Source: Limnochordia bacterium
Lineage (GTDB): Bacteria; Bacillota; Limnochordia; Darwinibacteriales; DTU012
NCBI GenBank assembly: GCA_007116145.1
Contig: SKJB01000014.1
Coordinates: 1 to 37,555, forward strand
Reading direction: 5' to 3'
DNA length: 37,555 nt
The notes beneath the pieces were generated by a model. That model saw only the letters and a program-made list of their open reading frames with translations. It was not told where the DNA came from and made no database searches. This document shows, piece by piece, positions 1-9,788 of the stretch. The translations under genes were made by a program, and so were the position numbers. Every line of letters starts with the position of its first letter. Within the stretch, counting starts at the first letter, position 1.

Positions 1-164
1 AAATGATCATGGCATACCCGCCTGGGATTCCCGTCGTCTGTATGGGCGAGAAAATTACACAGGAAGTTATCGCTTATATCCAGCTTTTAAAAGCAGAGGA
101 CTGTGAATTACAGGGTACTGCCGATCCTTACGTTAACTATATTCGTGTATTAGGAATGGAGTAA
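1..164 (+). CDS. Orn/Lys/Arg decarboxylase family protein, C-terminal fragment (5' truncated by window)
   Basis: Frame 3 reads MIMAYPPGIPVVCMGEKITQEVIAYIQLLKAEDCELQGTADPYVNYIRVLGME*. AYPPGIPVxxxGE and QGxxDPxxNYIRVL are typical of the PLP-dependent decarboxylase C-terminus. Confidence 0.8.
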   Translation, partial: MIMAYPPGIPVVCMGEKITQEVIAYIQLLKAEDCELQGTADPYVNYIRVLGME

Positions 165-174
165 ACCTCATAGA

Positions 175-216
175 TAAAAAACCAGACTTGCCGCATGTGC
201 GAGCCTGGTTTTTTAT
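175..216 (+). terminator. Rho-independent terminator after the decarboxylase gene
   Basis: AAAACCAGaCT...AGcCTGGTTTTTT stem-loop with a T tract, just after the stop codon. Confidence 0.75.
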
Positions 217-293
217 ATCCCAAAAACAGTGTATGAAATGCCTATTAGAAACTAATACTAAACAGAATCGAAAAGAAGGCTGGGGGAATTACT

Positions 294-689
294 ATGAAGA
301 CCCAGAACAAGTTGATCATGATTAGCTGTGCAGGAATGTTGCTCTGCACTACTCTGCTGTTTTATGTTCTGCAGACTACTACGACTTATTACTATACAAT
401 TGATGAAGTCATGGCTGGAGGCATCAAAAGACAACAGGAGATGCGCGTCAAAGGCCATCTAGATCCAACCAGCATTGCATTTGATCCTATGGGGCCAACC
501 TTGACGTTTACGCTAACCGATGGTGCCAACCAACTTACGGCGATATATGATCGCCCTGCCCCAGAGCATTTCATGCATGCAGATGAAGTTATTATTGAAG
601 GCATATTGTTACCAGCAGGCTACTTTGAAGTACGTAAACTCATGCTACAATGTGCCTCTCGATATGAATCACAGGAAGGCGGTACATGA
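294..689 (+). CDS. ccmE: Cytochrome c-type biogenesis protein CcmE (heme chaperone), CXXXY variant
   Basis: Single N-terminal TM, YYTIDEVMAG, RVKGHL, DEVIIEGILLPAGYFEV, then LMLQCASRYES. OB-fold CcmE layout with C-A-S-R-Y at the heme-binding position. Confidence 0.85.
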   Translation: MKTQNKLIMISCAGMLLCTTLLFYVLQTTTTYYYTIDEVMAGGIKRQQEMRVKGHLDPTSIAFDPMGPTLTFTLTDGANQLTAIYDRPAPEHFMHADEVIIEGILLPAGYFEVRKLMLQCASRYESQEGGT

Positions 690-2497
690 CTATGACGTGG
701 CTTGGAACAGTATCTCTTTGGATTAGCTTCCTATCGGCACTGTATGCAATACTTGGTGCTGCATATTGTCACAGAGCAAAAAACGATTGGTTACTACAAA
801 GCGCAAAAATGGCCTCCCTTGGTTCAGCTCTGCTGGTGCTATTGGCATCAGGAATTCTTTGGCACGCACTTTTGAGTGGGAACTTTTGGTTATCCTATGT
901 TGTTGATTATACACAAAGAGATCTTGCTTGGTACTATAAACTAACTGCCTTTTGGGCTGGACAAGCTGGAAGTCTGCTATTTTGGCTCCTCATTCTTTCG
1001 CTCATTAGTTTACGCGTCAGTTTTGGTTTACATCAGGTGCTCAATAGTATTCGTGCTTGTTTTCTCTTCCTGCTTATCTGGATTATCCCACCCTTTTCAC
1101 AGCTAAGTGTACCACTTCCAGACGGGTTTGGTTTACATTCAATGTTGCAAAATATCGGTATGATTATCCACCCTCCCCTCATTCTTCTTGGCTATGCCTT
1201 GTTTAGTGTCCCTTTTGCGCTCGCTATTGTAAGTATGACTCAGACTGTTAATATTGGGTGGGAACACTTAGCTAGACCATGGCTCTTAGGGGCATGGCTG
1301 GCTTTAACCGCTGGAATCATAACGGGTGGGCAGTGGGCGTATACCGAATTAGGCTGGGGCGGTTACTGGGCATGGGATCCAGTAGAAAACGCCTCGTTAC
1401 TCCCTTGGTTAACCGCAACGGCCCTTTTGCATACATGTGTTATTGAGCGGCACGGCAGTGGAATGAAAGGCTGGAATTATCTACTCGTTTGCACTACCTT
1501 CCTACTCACCGTTTTTAGCACTTTTATCACTCGGAGCGGCATTGTTGACTCGGTCCACGCTTTTGGCCAAAGTCCTATAGGGCCGTACTTGCTCGCAATG
1601 ATCTTGCTATTTATGGGATATTCCATCTATTTAGGCATCCATAGACAGAAGGTGTTCACCATCGATGGAACCAATGTCACGACGACTAGAGCAGCTTTCT
1701 TAAAGACGTCTGCCCTAGTGCTGTGTGCTATTAGTCTCGTTGTATTTTTTGGTACCATAATGCCTGTTTTGTTTCAAGTCGTCACTGGGCGGACAATTTC
1801 TATTCAAGAATCTTTTTATAACACCGCTACCATTCCATTGTGGTTCGTACTCCTCGCTAGCATGTCTCTATTCCCACTGGTATCGAAACTAAGTGGGCGA
1901 TCCACACTCGTTGCTATTGTCGGAGTGGTTATTGCACTCAGACTAGCAGGTGTCGAACACTACATTGCACTGCTAGCATTTAGCCTGGTAACCCTAGGTG
2001 TTTTTGGCATTATTATCGACTATCGCGTCGGCACTCGAAACCGGAATCGTTGTGGAGCACACCTCGTCCACCTAGGCATAATCCTAATTGCCCTCGGTAT
2101 TACTGGATCCGTATACAACCAAGAAGCATTGGTTTTTGTCCAACCCGGCGATTTTATCGAAATTGAGCAGTATCAGTTCGAGTTTACCGGACTTAATCCT
2201 TATCGGAGCGGGATGCATACTCATGTAGGGACTTCTCTCCATGTTTTACAGGGTAATTCGTCCCTCGGGCGCATATCAGCCGAAAAGATATTCCATCCAA
2301 ACTATCCTCAACCGACTTCAAGAATTGGAATTCTTAGCCGCTTACGAGCCGATATCCATTTAACCTTAACTGGTTGGGAACAGGACATCACCTACTTACA
2401 AATCAATGTCAAACCTCTCGTTGCCTGGATCTGGCTGGGATCCTACATACTGTATCTCGGAATCATTATCCTACTTTGGAAACCCTCGCTCTTATAG
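686..2497 (+). CDS. ccmF: Cytochrome c maturation heme lyase CcmF/NrfE family
   Basis: Polytopic 603 aa protein with the WWD-domain motif WGGYWAWDPVENASLLPWL. ATGA overlap with ccmE. Confidence 0.9.
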   Translation: MTMTWLGTVSLWISFLSALYAILGAAYCHRAKNDWLLQSAKMASLGSALLVLLASGILWHALLSGNFWLSYVVDYTQRDLAWYYKLTAFWAGQAGSLLFWLLILSLISLRVSFGLHQVLNSIRACFLFLLIWIIPPFSQLSVPLPDGFGLHSMLQNIGMIIHPPLILLGYALFSVPFALAIVSMTQTVNIGWEHLARPWLLGAWLALTAGIITGGQWAYTELGWGGYWAWDPVENASLLPWLTATALLHTCVIERHGSGMKGWNYLLVCTTFLLTVFSTFITRSGIVDSVHAFGQSPIGPYLLAMILLFMGYSIYLGIHRQKVFTIDGTNVTTTRAAFLKTSALVLCAISLVVFFGTIMPVLFQVVTGRTISIQESFYNTATIPLWFVLLASMSLFPLVSKLSGRSTLVAIVGVVIALRLAGVEHYIALLAFSLVTLGVFGIIIDYRVGTRNRNRCGAHLVHLGIILIALGITGSVYNQEALVFVQPGDFIEIEQYQFEFTGLNPYRSGMHTHVGTSLHVLQGNSSLGRISAEKIFHPNYPQPTSRIGILSRLRADIHLTLTGWEQDITYLQINVKPLVAWIWLGSYILYLGIIILLWKPSLL

Positions 2498-3403
2498 CAA
2501 TAGCACAAGCAAAGGAATGGTCACTAGGGATGCAATCGTCGATATCGCGACCAAACGGGAAGCTAATAAAGAATCACCTTTAAATGTTTCGGCAAAGATA
2601 GCGGTATTCGCTGCAGCAGGCATACCAACTAAAATGACACTTATTGCTAGGAGAATATCGGGAACACCGATTAACCGCAATATTCCTAATGTGATTAGCG
2701 GCAATAGGAGTAAGCGGATAGCTGTCCCGTAATACACCGAGCTTCCAGAAAATATACCTTTTAGATTAGCATCTGCTAGTAATGCTCCCACAATTAACAT
2801 GGAGATGGGTATTGTCATCGAACCAACCATCTCCATCGTGCGAATAATAGGGATGGGTAGGCGAATAGAAAAAATAAATAGGATCAGGCCAATAAAAACA
2901 GAGACTATCCCAGGATTTAGTACAGCTTTCTGGAATGTCTTGGCGTCTTTTGCTCCGTTAAAAAGCATAACCCCATACGTCCAAAGAAATACGTTAAAGG
3001 AAATTACATAGATAGAACCATAAAAAATACCAATCCGCCCATATAAGCTTTCCAACACGGGAAAACCCATAAATGCACAGTTTGAAAAAACAGTGATAAA
3101 ACGCAGAATACTACGGACATCAACCGGATACCTATAATATATGACTAACCCAAGAACCGCTGACACACTATGGATACCTAGAGAAATAAGAAAAAGGATC
3201 CCCGCGTTCTGTAACATCGCATACGAAAACTCAAAATGAAACGATGCAATAATCATTAAAGGCATCGTAATGTTTAGTAATAAATGCGAAAGTTGTTTGG
3301 TCAAATCCTCGCTCATAAAACCCCGTTTACGAGCATATACCCCGATGATCATAATTAAAAATAGAACCATTACCTCATTAACGACTACATTAGTATTTAT
3401 CAC
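2492..3403 (-). CDS. AEC (auxin efflux carrier) family transporter
   Basis: 303 aa, about 10 TM; MINTNVVVNEVMVLFLIMIIGVYARKRGFMSEDLTKQLSHLLLNITMPLMII is typical of the AEC/malate permease family. Confidence 0.85.
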   Translation of the reverse strand: MINTNVVVNEVMVLFLIMIIGVYARKRGFMSEDLTKQLSHLLLNITMPLMIIASFHFEFSYAMLQNAGILFLISLGIHSVSAVLGLVIYYRYPVDVRSILRFITVFSNCAFMGFPVLESLYGRIGIFYGSIYVISFNVFLWTYGVMLFNGAKDAKTFQKAVLNPGIVSVFIGLILFIFSIRLPIPIIRTMEMVGSMTIPISMLIVGALLADANLKGIFSGSSVYYGTAIRLLLLPLITLGILRLIGVPDILLAISVILVGMPAAANTAIFAETFKGDSLLASRLVAISTIASLVTIPLLVLLL

Positions 3404-3546
3404 CTGCTCAACACCTTCTCCATAGACTTCATCGTTCCATTATAGCAAAAATCCTACCACTATTCTACACAAACCCCTATTCATTCTAAAATTGCTCAAA
3501 ATCCGTCAGTTTTTTGCCTAAAAACAAGCAGGAATATATAGCGTAG

Positions 3547-5271
3547 ATGCGGAACATGTCTAGAATGATTAGAGATAACAAAAAGGGGCATAGTTTTGTG
3601 AAAACTACACGACAGAATTCTTTCTTTGAGCACCGTTATAAATCGTTTTGTCAACATAGTCCAGATGGGATATTTTCATTAAGCTTAGAGGGTGTATTTA
3701 CGGATGTAAACCCCGCACTTGTGGCTCTTTGTGGCCACTCAAAGAGCCAGATGATTGAGCGTTCCTATACAGACTACATTCCTACCGAGAGATTGAATGA
3801 AAATATTGCACTTATTCAATTAACGAAAAAAGGGTCAGTCCAACACATACAGACAGAATTTCTTCACGTTGACGGGCACTTTATCCAAATAGATTTAACC
3901 ACTATCCCCATTATTGTTGATCAGGAGGTTCTTGGTATTCAAGGAATTATCAAGGATGTCTCAAACGAGAGTGCTAGACAAAACCAGATTGAGGAAATGA
4001 CGTACTATGATCCATTAACGAAGCTACCCAATCGTAACTTGTTCAACATCCGATTAAAAGAGTTGTTAGAGCAGACAGATGACAACCATTGCCAATTAGC
4101 GCTACTATTTATCGATCTGGATCGATTCAAATTAGTCAATGACACCCTTGGACATAGTGCAGGTGATCAACTGCTGAAGGTCGTGGCTCATCGTCTCAAA
4201 GAAAACCTTAATGAAGAGGCTTTTGTTGCAAGATTAGGCGGTGACGAGTTTGTGCTTGTTTTAGGAGAGACCGATCAGCCAGAGGCGGCAATCATCGCGC
4301 AAACGATAATCAAAGCGATTGCCAAACCTATTCGGATCAATGAACAAAATTTCCTGATTACACCGAGTATTGGTATCAGTTTACACCCTCATGACGGAAA
4401 TGATCCCTCGATGCTCGTTAGAAGTGCAGACATTGCGATGTATCAAGCGAAAGAAAAGGGGCGCAACTGCTACCAATTCTATCTGCAGAGTATGGGTGAG
4501 CAAACCAAGCGTAAATTAGAGATGGAAAGGGCACTACGCGAGTCTCTCATCAATAATGATTTTATTCTACACTACCAGCCACAAGTTGATCTTGAACTCG
4601 ACCGCATCACTGGTCTTGAAGCCTTAGTGCGATGGGAACACCCTCTTTTAGGACTGATACCGCCCCTTGAATTTATCCCTTTAGCTGAAGAAACGGGGCT
4701 AATTGTCCCATTAGGCGAATGGATTTTACGTGCTGCCTGCCAGCAATTCCATCTTTGGTTAGAGCGAGGATGTTCGCTAACTCGTTTATCCGTAAATATC
4801 TCAGTAATTCAATTTGATCAAGATAATTTCTGCCAACGAGTCATTGAGATCCTTGAAGAGACTGAACTCGATCCAGAATACTTGGAATTAGAGATCACCG
4901 AGAGTCAAATGTTGAATTTCGACAGCGTAATTGATAAAATAAAAAACTTGCGCTCAAAGGGAGTTAAAATCGCGATTGATGATTTTGGTACAGGCTACTC
5001 ACCACTGAGTCATTTACGCCAAATTGGGATTGACACACTCAAGATTGACAAAGGATTTATCACAAATATCTGTAATAACCCCAGAGACAAAGTCATTGTG
5101 CAATCGATAGTTTATATGGCACAAATGATGAAGCTAAATTTGATAGCCGAAGGAGTAGAAACAGCCGAACAATTAAAGCTCCTAGTTGGCGAAAATCTCA
5201 AAGAGGTGCAGGGTTTCTACTTCAGCCGTCCTCTACCCTTTCTTGAACTCGAATCATTATTGTTTAAATAG
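3547..5271 (+). CDS. PAS-GGDEF-EAL cyclic-di-GMP turnover protein
   Basis: PAS region at N-term, then YYDPLTKLPNR...RLGGDEF, then EALVRWEHP...IAIDDFGTGYSPL. Both signature motifs are intact. Confidence 0.95.
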   Translation: MRNMSRMIRDNKKGHSFVKTTRQNSFFEHRYKSFCQHSPDGIFSLSLEGVFTDVNPALVALCGHSKSQMIERSYTDYIPTERLNENIALIQLTKKGSVQHIQTEFLHVDGHFIQIDLTTIPIIVDQEVLGIQGIIKDVSNESARQNQIEEMTYYDPLTKLPNRNLFNIRLKELLEQTDDNHCQLALLFIDLDRFKLVNDTLGHSAGDQLLKVVAHRLKENLNEEAFVARLGGDEFVLVLGETDQPEAAIIAQTIIKAIAKPIRINEQNFLITPSIGISLHPHDGNDPSMLVRSADIAMYQAKEKGRNCYQFYLQSMGEQTKRKLEMERALRESLINNDFILHYQPQVDLELDRITGLEALVRWEHPLLGLIPPLEFIPLAEETGLIVPLGEWILRAACQQFHLWLERGCSLTRLSVNISVIQFDQDNFCQRVIEILEETELDPEYLELEITESQMLNFDSVIDKIKNLRSKGVKIAIDDFGTGYSPLSHLRQIGIDTLKIDKGFITNICNNPRDKVIVQSIVYMAQMMKLNLIAEGVETAEQLKLLVGENLKEVQGFYFSRPLPFLELESLLFK

Positions 5272-5285
5272 TATTTTACTTAGGT

Positions 5286-5331
5286 AGCCACAATAAAACT
5301 CCGCGAAGTTAAACTTTGCGGAGTTTTATTC
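5286..5331. terminator. Bidirectional intrinsic terminator between convergent genes
   Basis: AATAAAACTCCGC gAAGttaaaCTTt GCGGAGTTTTATT near-perfect inverted repeat with A/T flanks. Confidence 0.85.
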
Positions 5332-5345
5332 TCATTGCGTATCGT

Positions 5346-7181
5346 TTAACTGACAGAAGGTTTCTTGTAGCGAAACTGTTTTTCACATAAACTCTCGTAC
5401 AAACCACCATGGGATACCAACTGTTCATGGGTCCCTGATTCCATGATCTCTCCATCTTCTAGCACTAATATCTGATCGGCAGCCATAATAGTCGACAAGC
5501 GATGGGCAATTACTATACTTGTACGCCCTTCGAGTAACGGTTCGATCGCATCTTGAATGAGAACTTCAGACATGGAGTCTAGTGATGATGTGGCCTCATC
5601 AAAGATTAAAATCCTTGGATCCTTTAACACTGCTCGGGCGATGGATAACCGTTGTTTTTCGCCACCGGATAACCTCATCCCCCGTTCACCCACAATCGTA
5701 TCGTATCCTTCGGGTAGATCCGTAATAAAACTATGGATATTTGCTATTTCACAAGCTTTTACAAGCTCCTCATCGGTAGCCTCGGCTTTACTATAACGCA
5801 AATTCTCTTTAACGGAAGCATTAAACACATACGTATCTTGCGTCACAATACCGATTTGCGAGCGTAGCGATTCTAATGTGATATCGGCAATACTAATCCC
5901 ATCTATTTTTATGTCACCGCCATTTGGCTGATACAATCTTGATATTAGATATGTGATGGTGGTCTTACCAGATCCACTCAAGCCCACCAAGGCTGTTACT
6001 TGACCTGGTTCAATGGTAAAGTTAATGTTTTTAAGCGTCGTTTGGTCCTCGGTATAGGAGAAGTGGACATTCTCAAACTCAATTTTACCTTGAATCGTTG
6101 GAATAGCGATAGCCTTCGGCTGATCCTTAATTTCATGCTCCATGTCTAGGTACTCAAAAATCCGTTCAAACAGAGCCATGGATCGAGCGATTTCAATGTG
6201 GATACCAGACAAATGGGCAACTGGACCATAGAGTCGGTTAAGCAGTGTAGCAAATGCTACAATATCTCCAATGGTAACTTCCCCCTGGATAAATAAATAC
6301 CCGCCGTAGAAGAAAATTAGATTCGGTCCCAGCTGAGAAAAGGAACTAATAACCATGCGAAACCAGCGACCGACAATCGATTCACGAATCTGTAAACCAA
6401 TAATATCACGGTTAATCCCTTGAAACCGCTTATACTCATACTTTTCACGCGTACAGATTTTGATGAGCATCGCACCACTAATGTTTAATGTCTCGTGCAC
6501 AATAGTATTGAGTTCGGCCAATTTCTCTTGTGTTTTCGTGGCTAACCTCCATCGGGTCTGACCCACTCTTTTTGTTGGATAAATAAACAAGGGAGGTATA
6601 ATTAATGCAAGAATTGCCAGTTTCCAGTTCATTAATACTAACGTAGTCGCGGTTAAAACTAGCGTGGCTGTATGTTGGAGAATTTGAATGACGGTTCCCG
6701 AAAAGACTCGTTCAATTCCACTTACATCGTTATTTAACCGAGAAATAATATCTCCTGTCTTTGTTATCGAAAAAAAGCGCAAAGACATATACTGTAGATG
6801 ATTGTACATTTTATTCTTAATATCAAAAATAATATGCTTCGACACCCAGATATTTAAGTAATTCTCACCCACACTGATTAACCCGCCGAGCACTGTTGCA
6901 CCAAAAGAAATAACTGTTAAGTATGCAAGTAACGACATATTCATTTCTGGCAATGCCTTATCAATAATATTCCTTGTTAAGAGTGGTCCCACTAATCCTA
7001 AAGATGAAATAACAAAAATCGCTAATATCATTAAAATTAGTCGTGGCCAGTAGGGCAAATAGTACCGCCCTATCCTAAAAAGTAGCTCCTTAGTAATCTT
7101 AACTTTTGGGACATCTTCTTCACTATTGCGCATAAGACGACCCATTCCCATTCCCATTCCCGAACCGGAACCCATACCCAT
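5346..7181 (-). CDS. ABC exporter, fused permease-ATPase (MsbA/LmrA type)
   Basis: TM domain followed by Walker A GLSGSGKTT, LSGGEKQR signature, Walker B ILIFDEATSSLD and the H-loop. Confidence 0.95.
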   Translation of the reverse strand: MGMGSGSGMGMGMGRLMRNSEEDVPKVKITKELLFRIGRYYLPYWPRLILMILAIFVISSLGLVGPLLTRNIIDKALPEMNMSLLAYLTVISFGATVLGGLISVGENYLNIWVSKHIIFDIKNKMYNHLQYMSLRFFSITKTGDIISRLNNDVSGIERVFSGTVIQILQHTATLVLTATTLVLMNWKLAILALIIPPLFIYPTKRVGQTRWRLATKTQEKLAELNTIVHETLNISGAMLIKICTREKYEYKRFQGINRDIIGLQIRESIVGRWFRMVISSFSQLGPNLIFFYGGYLFIQGEVTIGDIVAFATLLNRLYGPVAHLSGIHIEIARSMALFERIFEYLDMEHEIKDQPKAIAIPTIQGKIEFENVHFSYTEDQTTLKNINFTIEPGQVTALVGLSGSGKTTITYLISRLYQPNGGDIKIDGISIADITLESLRSQIGIVTQDTYVFNASVKENLRYSKAEATDEELVKACEIANIHSFITDLPEGYDTIVGERGMRLSGGEKQRLSIARAVLKDPRILIFDEATSSLDSMSEVLIQDAIEPLLEGRTSIVIAHRLSTIMAADQILVLEDGEIMESGTHEQLVSHGGLYESLCEKQFRYKKPSVS

Positions 7182-7487
7182 TGTCTACCCACTCCATTCC
7201 CTATAATTCTTCGTGCCACGAGAATTTGATATCTACATGTAATATTCTTGACGGATCACCCTAATCCCTCTTAAATAATCAAAAGATCCAAAAATAACCA
7301 CTGTAGACTTAGGCAGCGCCTGGGCAAAATAGCACTAATGCTTAATTCGAGAGTGTGAAATAGCGTATGAAACGTAATACTTCACGTTATAGCAGAGGAC
7401 TTTTACAATAACTGCGAGAAGAATACATCAACAGTGCTTTTGGAGCAGCTCTTTGTTACTCTGCTTCATTCCAGAAGGGAGAAGAAC

Positions 7488-8975
7488 ATGGCGAATAATC
7501 GCAATGCAGGCGTATTAGTACATCTTACTTCACTACCTGGCAAACATGGTATTGGTGACTTAGGAGAGGGAGCTTACCGGTTTATCGATTTTTTGGTCGC
7601 TAGCGGACAGAGACTCTGGCAAGTTCTACCGACAGGACCCACCGATCCCTGTAACTCACCCTACGCATCGTATTCTGCTTTTGGTGGAAACCCACTACTT
7701 ATTAATATCGATTACCTAAAGCAAATCAATCTCTTAGATGCTAAGGAGCTGTCGAGCCTGGTAATACCAGAATACCCTAATGTCAATTACCCATTTGTAA
7801 ACGAAGTTAAGCACAACTTACTACAAATTGCTTTTCAACGATACCGTTCTACCGAACCGACAGAACTAACTCAAAAATTACTGGAGTTCCAACATAGGCA
7901 GCAACACTGGCTCTCCGACTATAGTTTGTTTATGGCCTTAAAAGACCATTTTCAAGGCGTTTCGTGGACTAAATGGCCCGAACCTATTCGCAGACGCCAG
8001 CCTGAAGCCATAACTGCTTGGCAGAAGTCGCTTGCTGCAGAAATCCAGTACCAAGAATTTCTGCAATATCTGTTTTTTACCCAGTGGGATATGTTAAAAA
8101 CGTATGCAAACGATCAAGGCATCAAAATGATCGGAGATCTACCAATCTTTGTCGCTCACGACAGTGCTGATGTCTGGACATATTCCGAGCTGTTTGATCT
8201 AGATAATCAAGGGATACCAACTGCTGTAGCTGGAGTCCCACCGGACTATTTTAGTGCAACTGGGCAGCACTGGGGTAACCCGCTATATAATTGGAGTAAA
8301 CACAAAGAACAAGACTATAGCTGGTGGATCTCTCGCATAGAAACACTACTTAGCATTGTTGATCTGATTCGGGTTGATCATTTTCGAGGCTTTGAAGCGT
8401 ACTGGAGCATTCCCTTCGGAGAAAAAACAGCGGTAAATGGCAATTGGAAAAAAGGACCTGGAGCTTGCTTTTTTCAAGCCATAGAACAGAAAATAGGATA
8501 CTTACCCATCATTTGTGAGGATCTCGGCTTCATTACCAAGGAAGTGGAAGAATTACGCGATCAATTTAAGCTACCAGGGATGCGAGTTTTACAATTTGCA
8601 TTTGACGAATTACGGGCCAATGTACACACACCCCACAATCATGTACAAAACAGTGTCGTCTATACAGGTACACATGACAACGACACCACACTTGGATGGT
8701 TTCAAAAAGCGACAAAAGAGACCCAGACGTATGCATTACGCTATCTCGGAACCAACAGCGGTAATATTGCGTGGGACTTCATACGGGCAGCCTACGCTTC
8801 TCCTGCAAATACAGCCATCATTCCCTTGCAAGATATCTTATCCCTAGATACCAAGAGCCGAATGAATACACCCGGCACAGCCGAACATAACTGGGAATGG
8901 CGTTTTCACCCTAGTCACCTAACCGACGAAGTGACCCAGCGCTTAGCTGCCATGACAACACTGTACGAACGATAA
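7488..8975 (+). CDS. malQ: 4-alpha-glucanotransferase (amylomaltase, GH77)
   Basis: HLTSLPGKHGIGDLG, LWQVLPTGPTDPCNSPYASYSAFGGNPLLI, RVDHFRGFEAYW, ICEDLG, TGTHDNDTT. Start moved from 7434 to ATG 7488, which has an upstream purine-rich SD (agaagggagaag). Confidence 0.95.
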   Translation: MANNRNAGVLVHLTSLPGKHGIGDLGEGAYRFIDFLVASGQRLWQVLPTGPTDPCNSPYASYSAFGGNPLLINIDYLKQINLLDAKELSSLVIPEYPNVNYPFVNEVKHNLLQIAFQRYRSTEPTELTQKLLEFQHRQQHWLSDYSLFMALKDHFQGVSWTKWPEPIRRRQPEAITAWQKSLAAEIQYQEFLQYLFFTQWDMLKTYANDQGIKMIGDLPIFVAHDSADVWTYSELFDLDNQGIPTAVAGVPPDYFSATGQHWGNPLYNWSKHKEQDYSWWISRIETLLSIVDLIRVDHFRGFEAYWSIPFGEKTAVNGNWKKGPGACFFQAIEQKIGYLPIICEDLGFITKEVEELRDQFKLPGMRVLQFAFDELRANVHTPHNHVQNSVVYTGTHDNDTTLGWFQKATKETQTYALRYLGTNSGNIAWDFIRAAYASPANTAIIPLQDILSLDTKSRMNTPGTAEHNWEWRFHPSHLTDEVTQRLAAMTTLYER

Positions 8976-9016
8976 TAAAGTAGGGACAGAGGAGTTATCT
9001 CCCCATCCCTACTTTA
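8976..9016 (+). terminator. Intrinsic terminator after malQ
   Basis: AAAGTAGGGA...TCCCTACTTTA inverted repeat immediately after the stop codon. Confidence 0.65.
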
Positions 9017-9108
9017 AACCAATTATTCCACTAATCGACACTGCTGCTGTGATACGAGCTGCTGCTGAAACGAGTATCAACTGGGCTCATCTTAACGCTG
9101 TGTTTGCG

Positions 9109-9651
9109 CTATCCTTCAATCCCTTGCCTCCCCTTGATACCTCGATCATAAGGGTGCTTAATCGCTGCGATTTCGCTAATTAGATCTGCAATCGCTAAGA
9201 GTTCTACAGGCATGTCTCTACCTGTTAATACGACTTCTACCTGTGGATGTCGCTTGGCAATGACCTGGACGATGTCGTCTACTGCAAGAAAACCATTGTT
9301 TACAGCATGACTGATTTCATCGAGTACAATGACGTCGTAATCACCCTGACAGAGTTCATGCGCCACAAAATCTAGCCCTGCTTTTGCACAATTTAATTCT
9401 GCAGCTGTTGGTTTTGTCCCAAAAATAAAATCACCAGTGCCAAATTGCTTAATAACAAACTTACTACCAAAGGTACGAATCGCAGCTAACTCACCCGTCG
9501 TACCGCGCCCCTTCATAAACTGGACGACCATGGCTTGTAGCCCCGTCCCTACCGCGCGTAAGCAGAGACCGAGTGAAGCCGTTGTCTTACCTTTGCCATT
9601 ACCGGTATACACTTGTACCAACCCTTTTGTCAACTTCTGACTCGTATCCAA
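9109..9651 (-). CDS. cobO: Cob(I)yrinic acid a,c-diamide adenosyltransferase (CobO/BtuR)
   Basis: GLVQVYTGNGKGKTTASLGLCLRAVGTG P-loop, VVQFMKG, DVIVLDEI, VLTGRDMP. TTG start preceded by AGGAGGG. Confidence 0.93.
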   Translation of the reverse strand: MDTSQKLTKGLVQVYTGNGKGKTTASLGLCLRAVGTGLQAMVVQFMKGRGTTGELAAIRTFGSKFVIKQFGTGDFIFGTKPTAAELNCAKAGLDFVAHELCQGDYDVIVLDEISHAVNNGFLAVDDIVQVIAKRHPQVEVVLTGRDMPVELLAIADLISEIAAIKHPYDRGIKGRQGIEG

Positions 9652-9671
9652 AATATCCCTCCTAATCTAGC

Positions 9672-9782
9672 AAAAAAACTGCCCCTGGTCCTAAATCTCC
9701 GGTCACAGCTGGGACCACAGTAACGGATTTTCACCGTTTTCCCGATTAATCACCAATTTGTATCGTTAGGAGACCACACCTT
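9672..9782 (-). ncRNA. Cobalamin riboswitch in the cobO leader
   Basis: Minus strand reads GGTGTGGTCTCCTAA...TTAATCGGGAAaaCGGTGAAAATCCGttACTGTGGTCCCAGCTGTGACCGGAGATTTAGGACC. Core GGGAA-GGTGAAAATCC and a B12-box-like segment are present, and GGTCtCCTAA can pair with TTTAGGACC. Confidence 0.85.
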
Positions 9783-9788
9783 ATAGCG

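Noticed and set aside
2406-2732. 108-aa ORF spanning the ccmF / AEC junction
   Set aside because: Overlaps two convincing genes in the wrong frame; no homology signal.
8515-8847. 110-aa ORF in another frame of malQ
   Set aside because: Out-of-frame overlap with the conserved malQ catalytic region.
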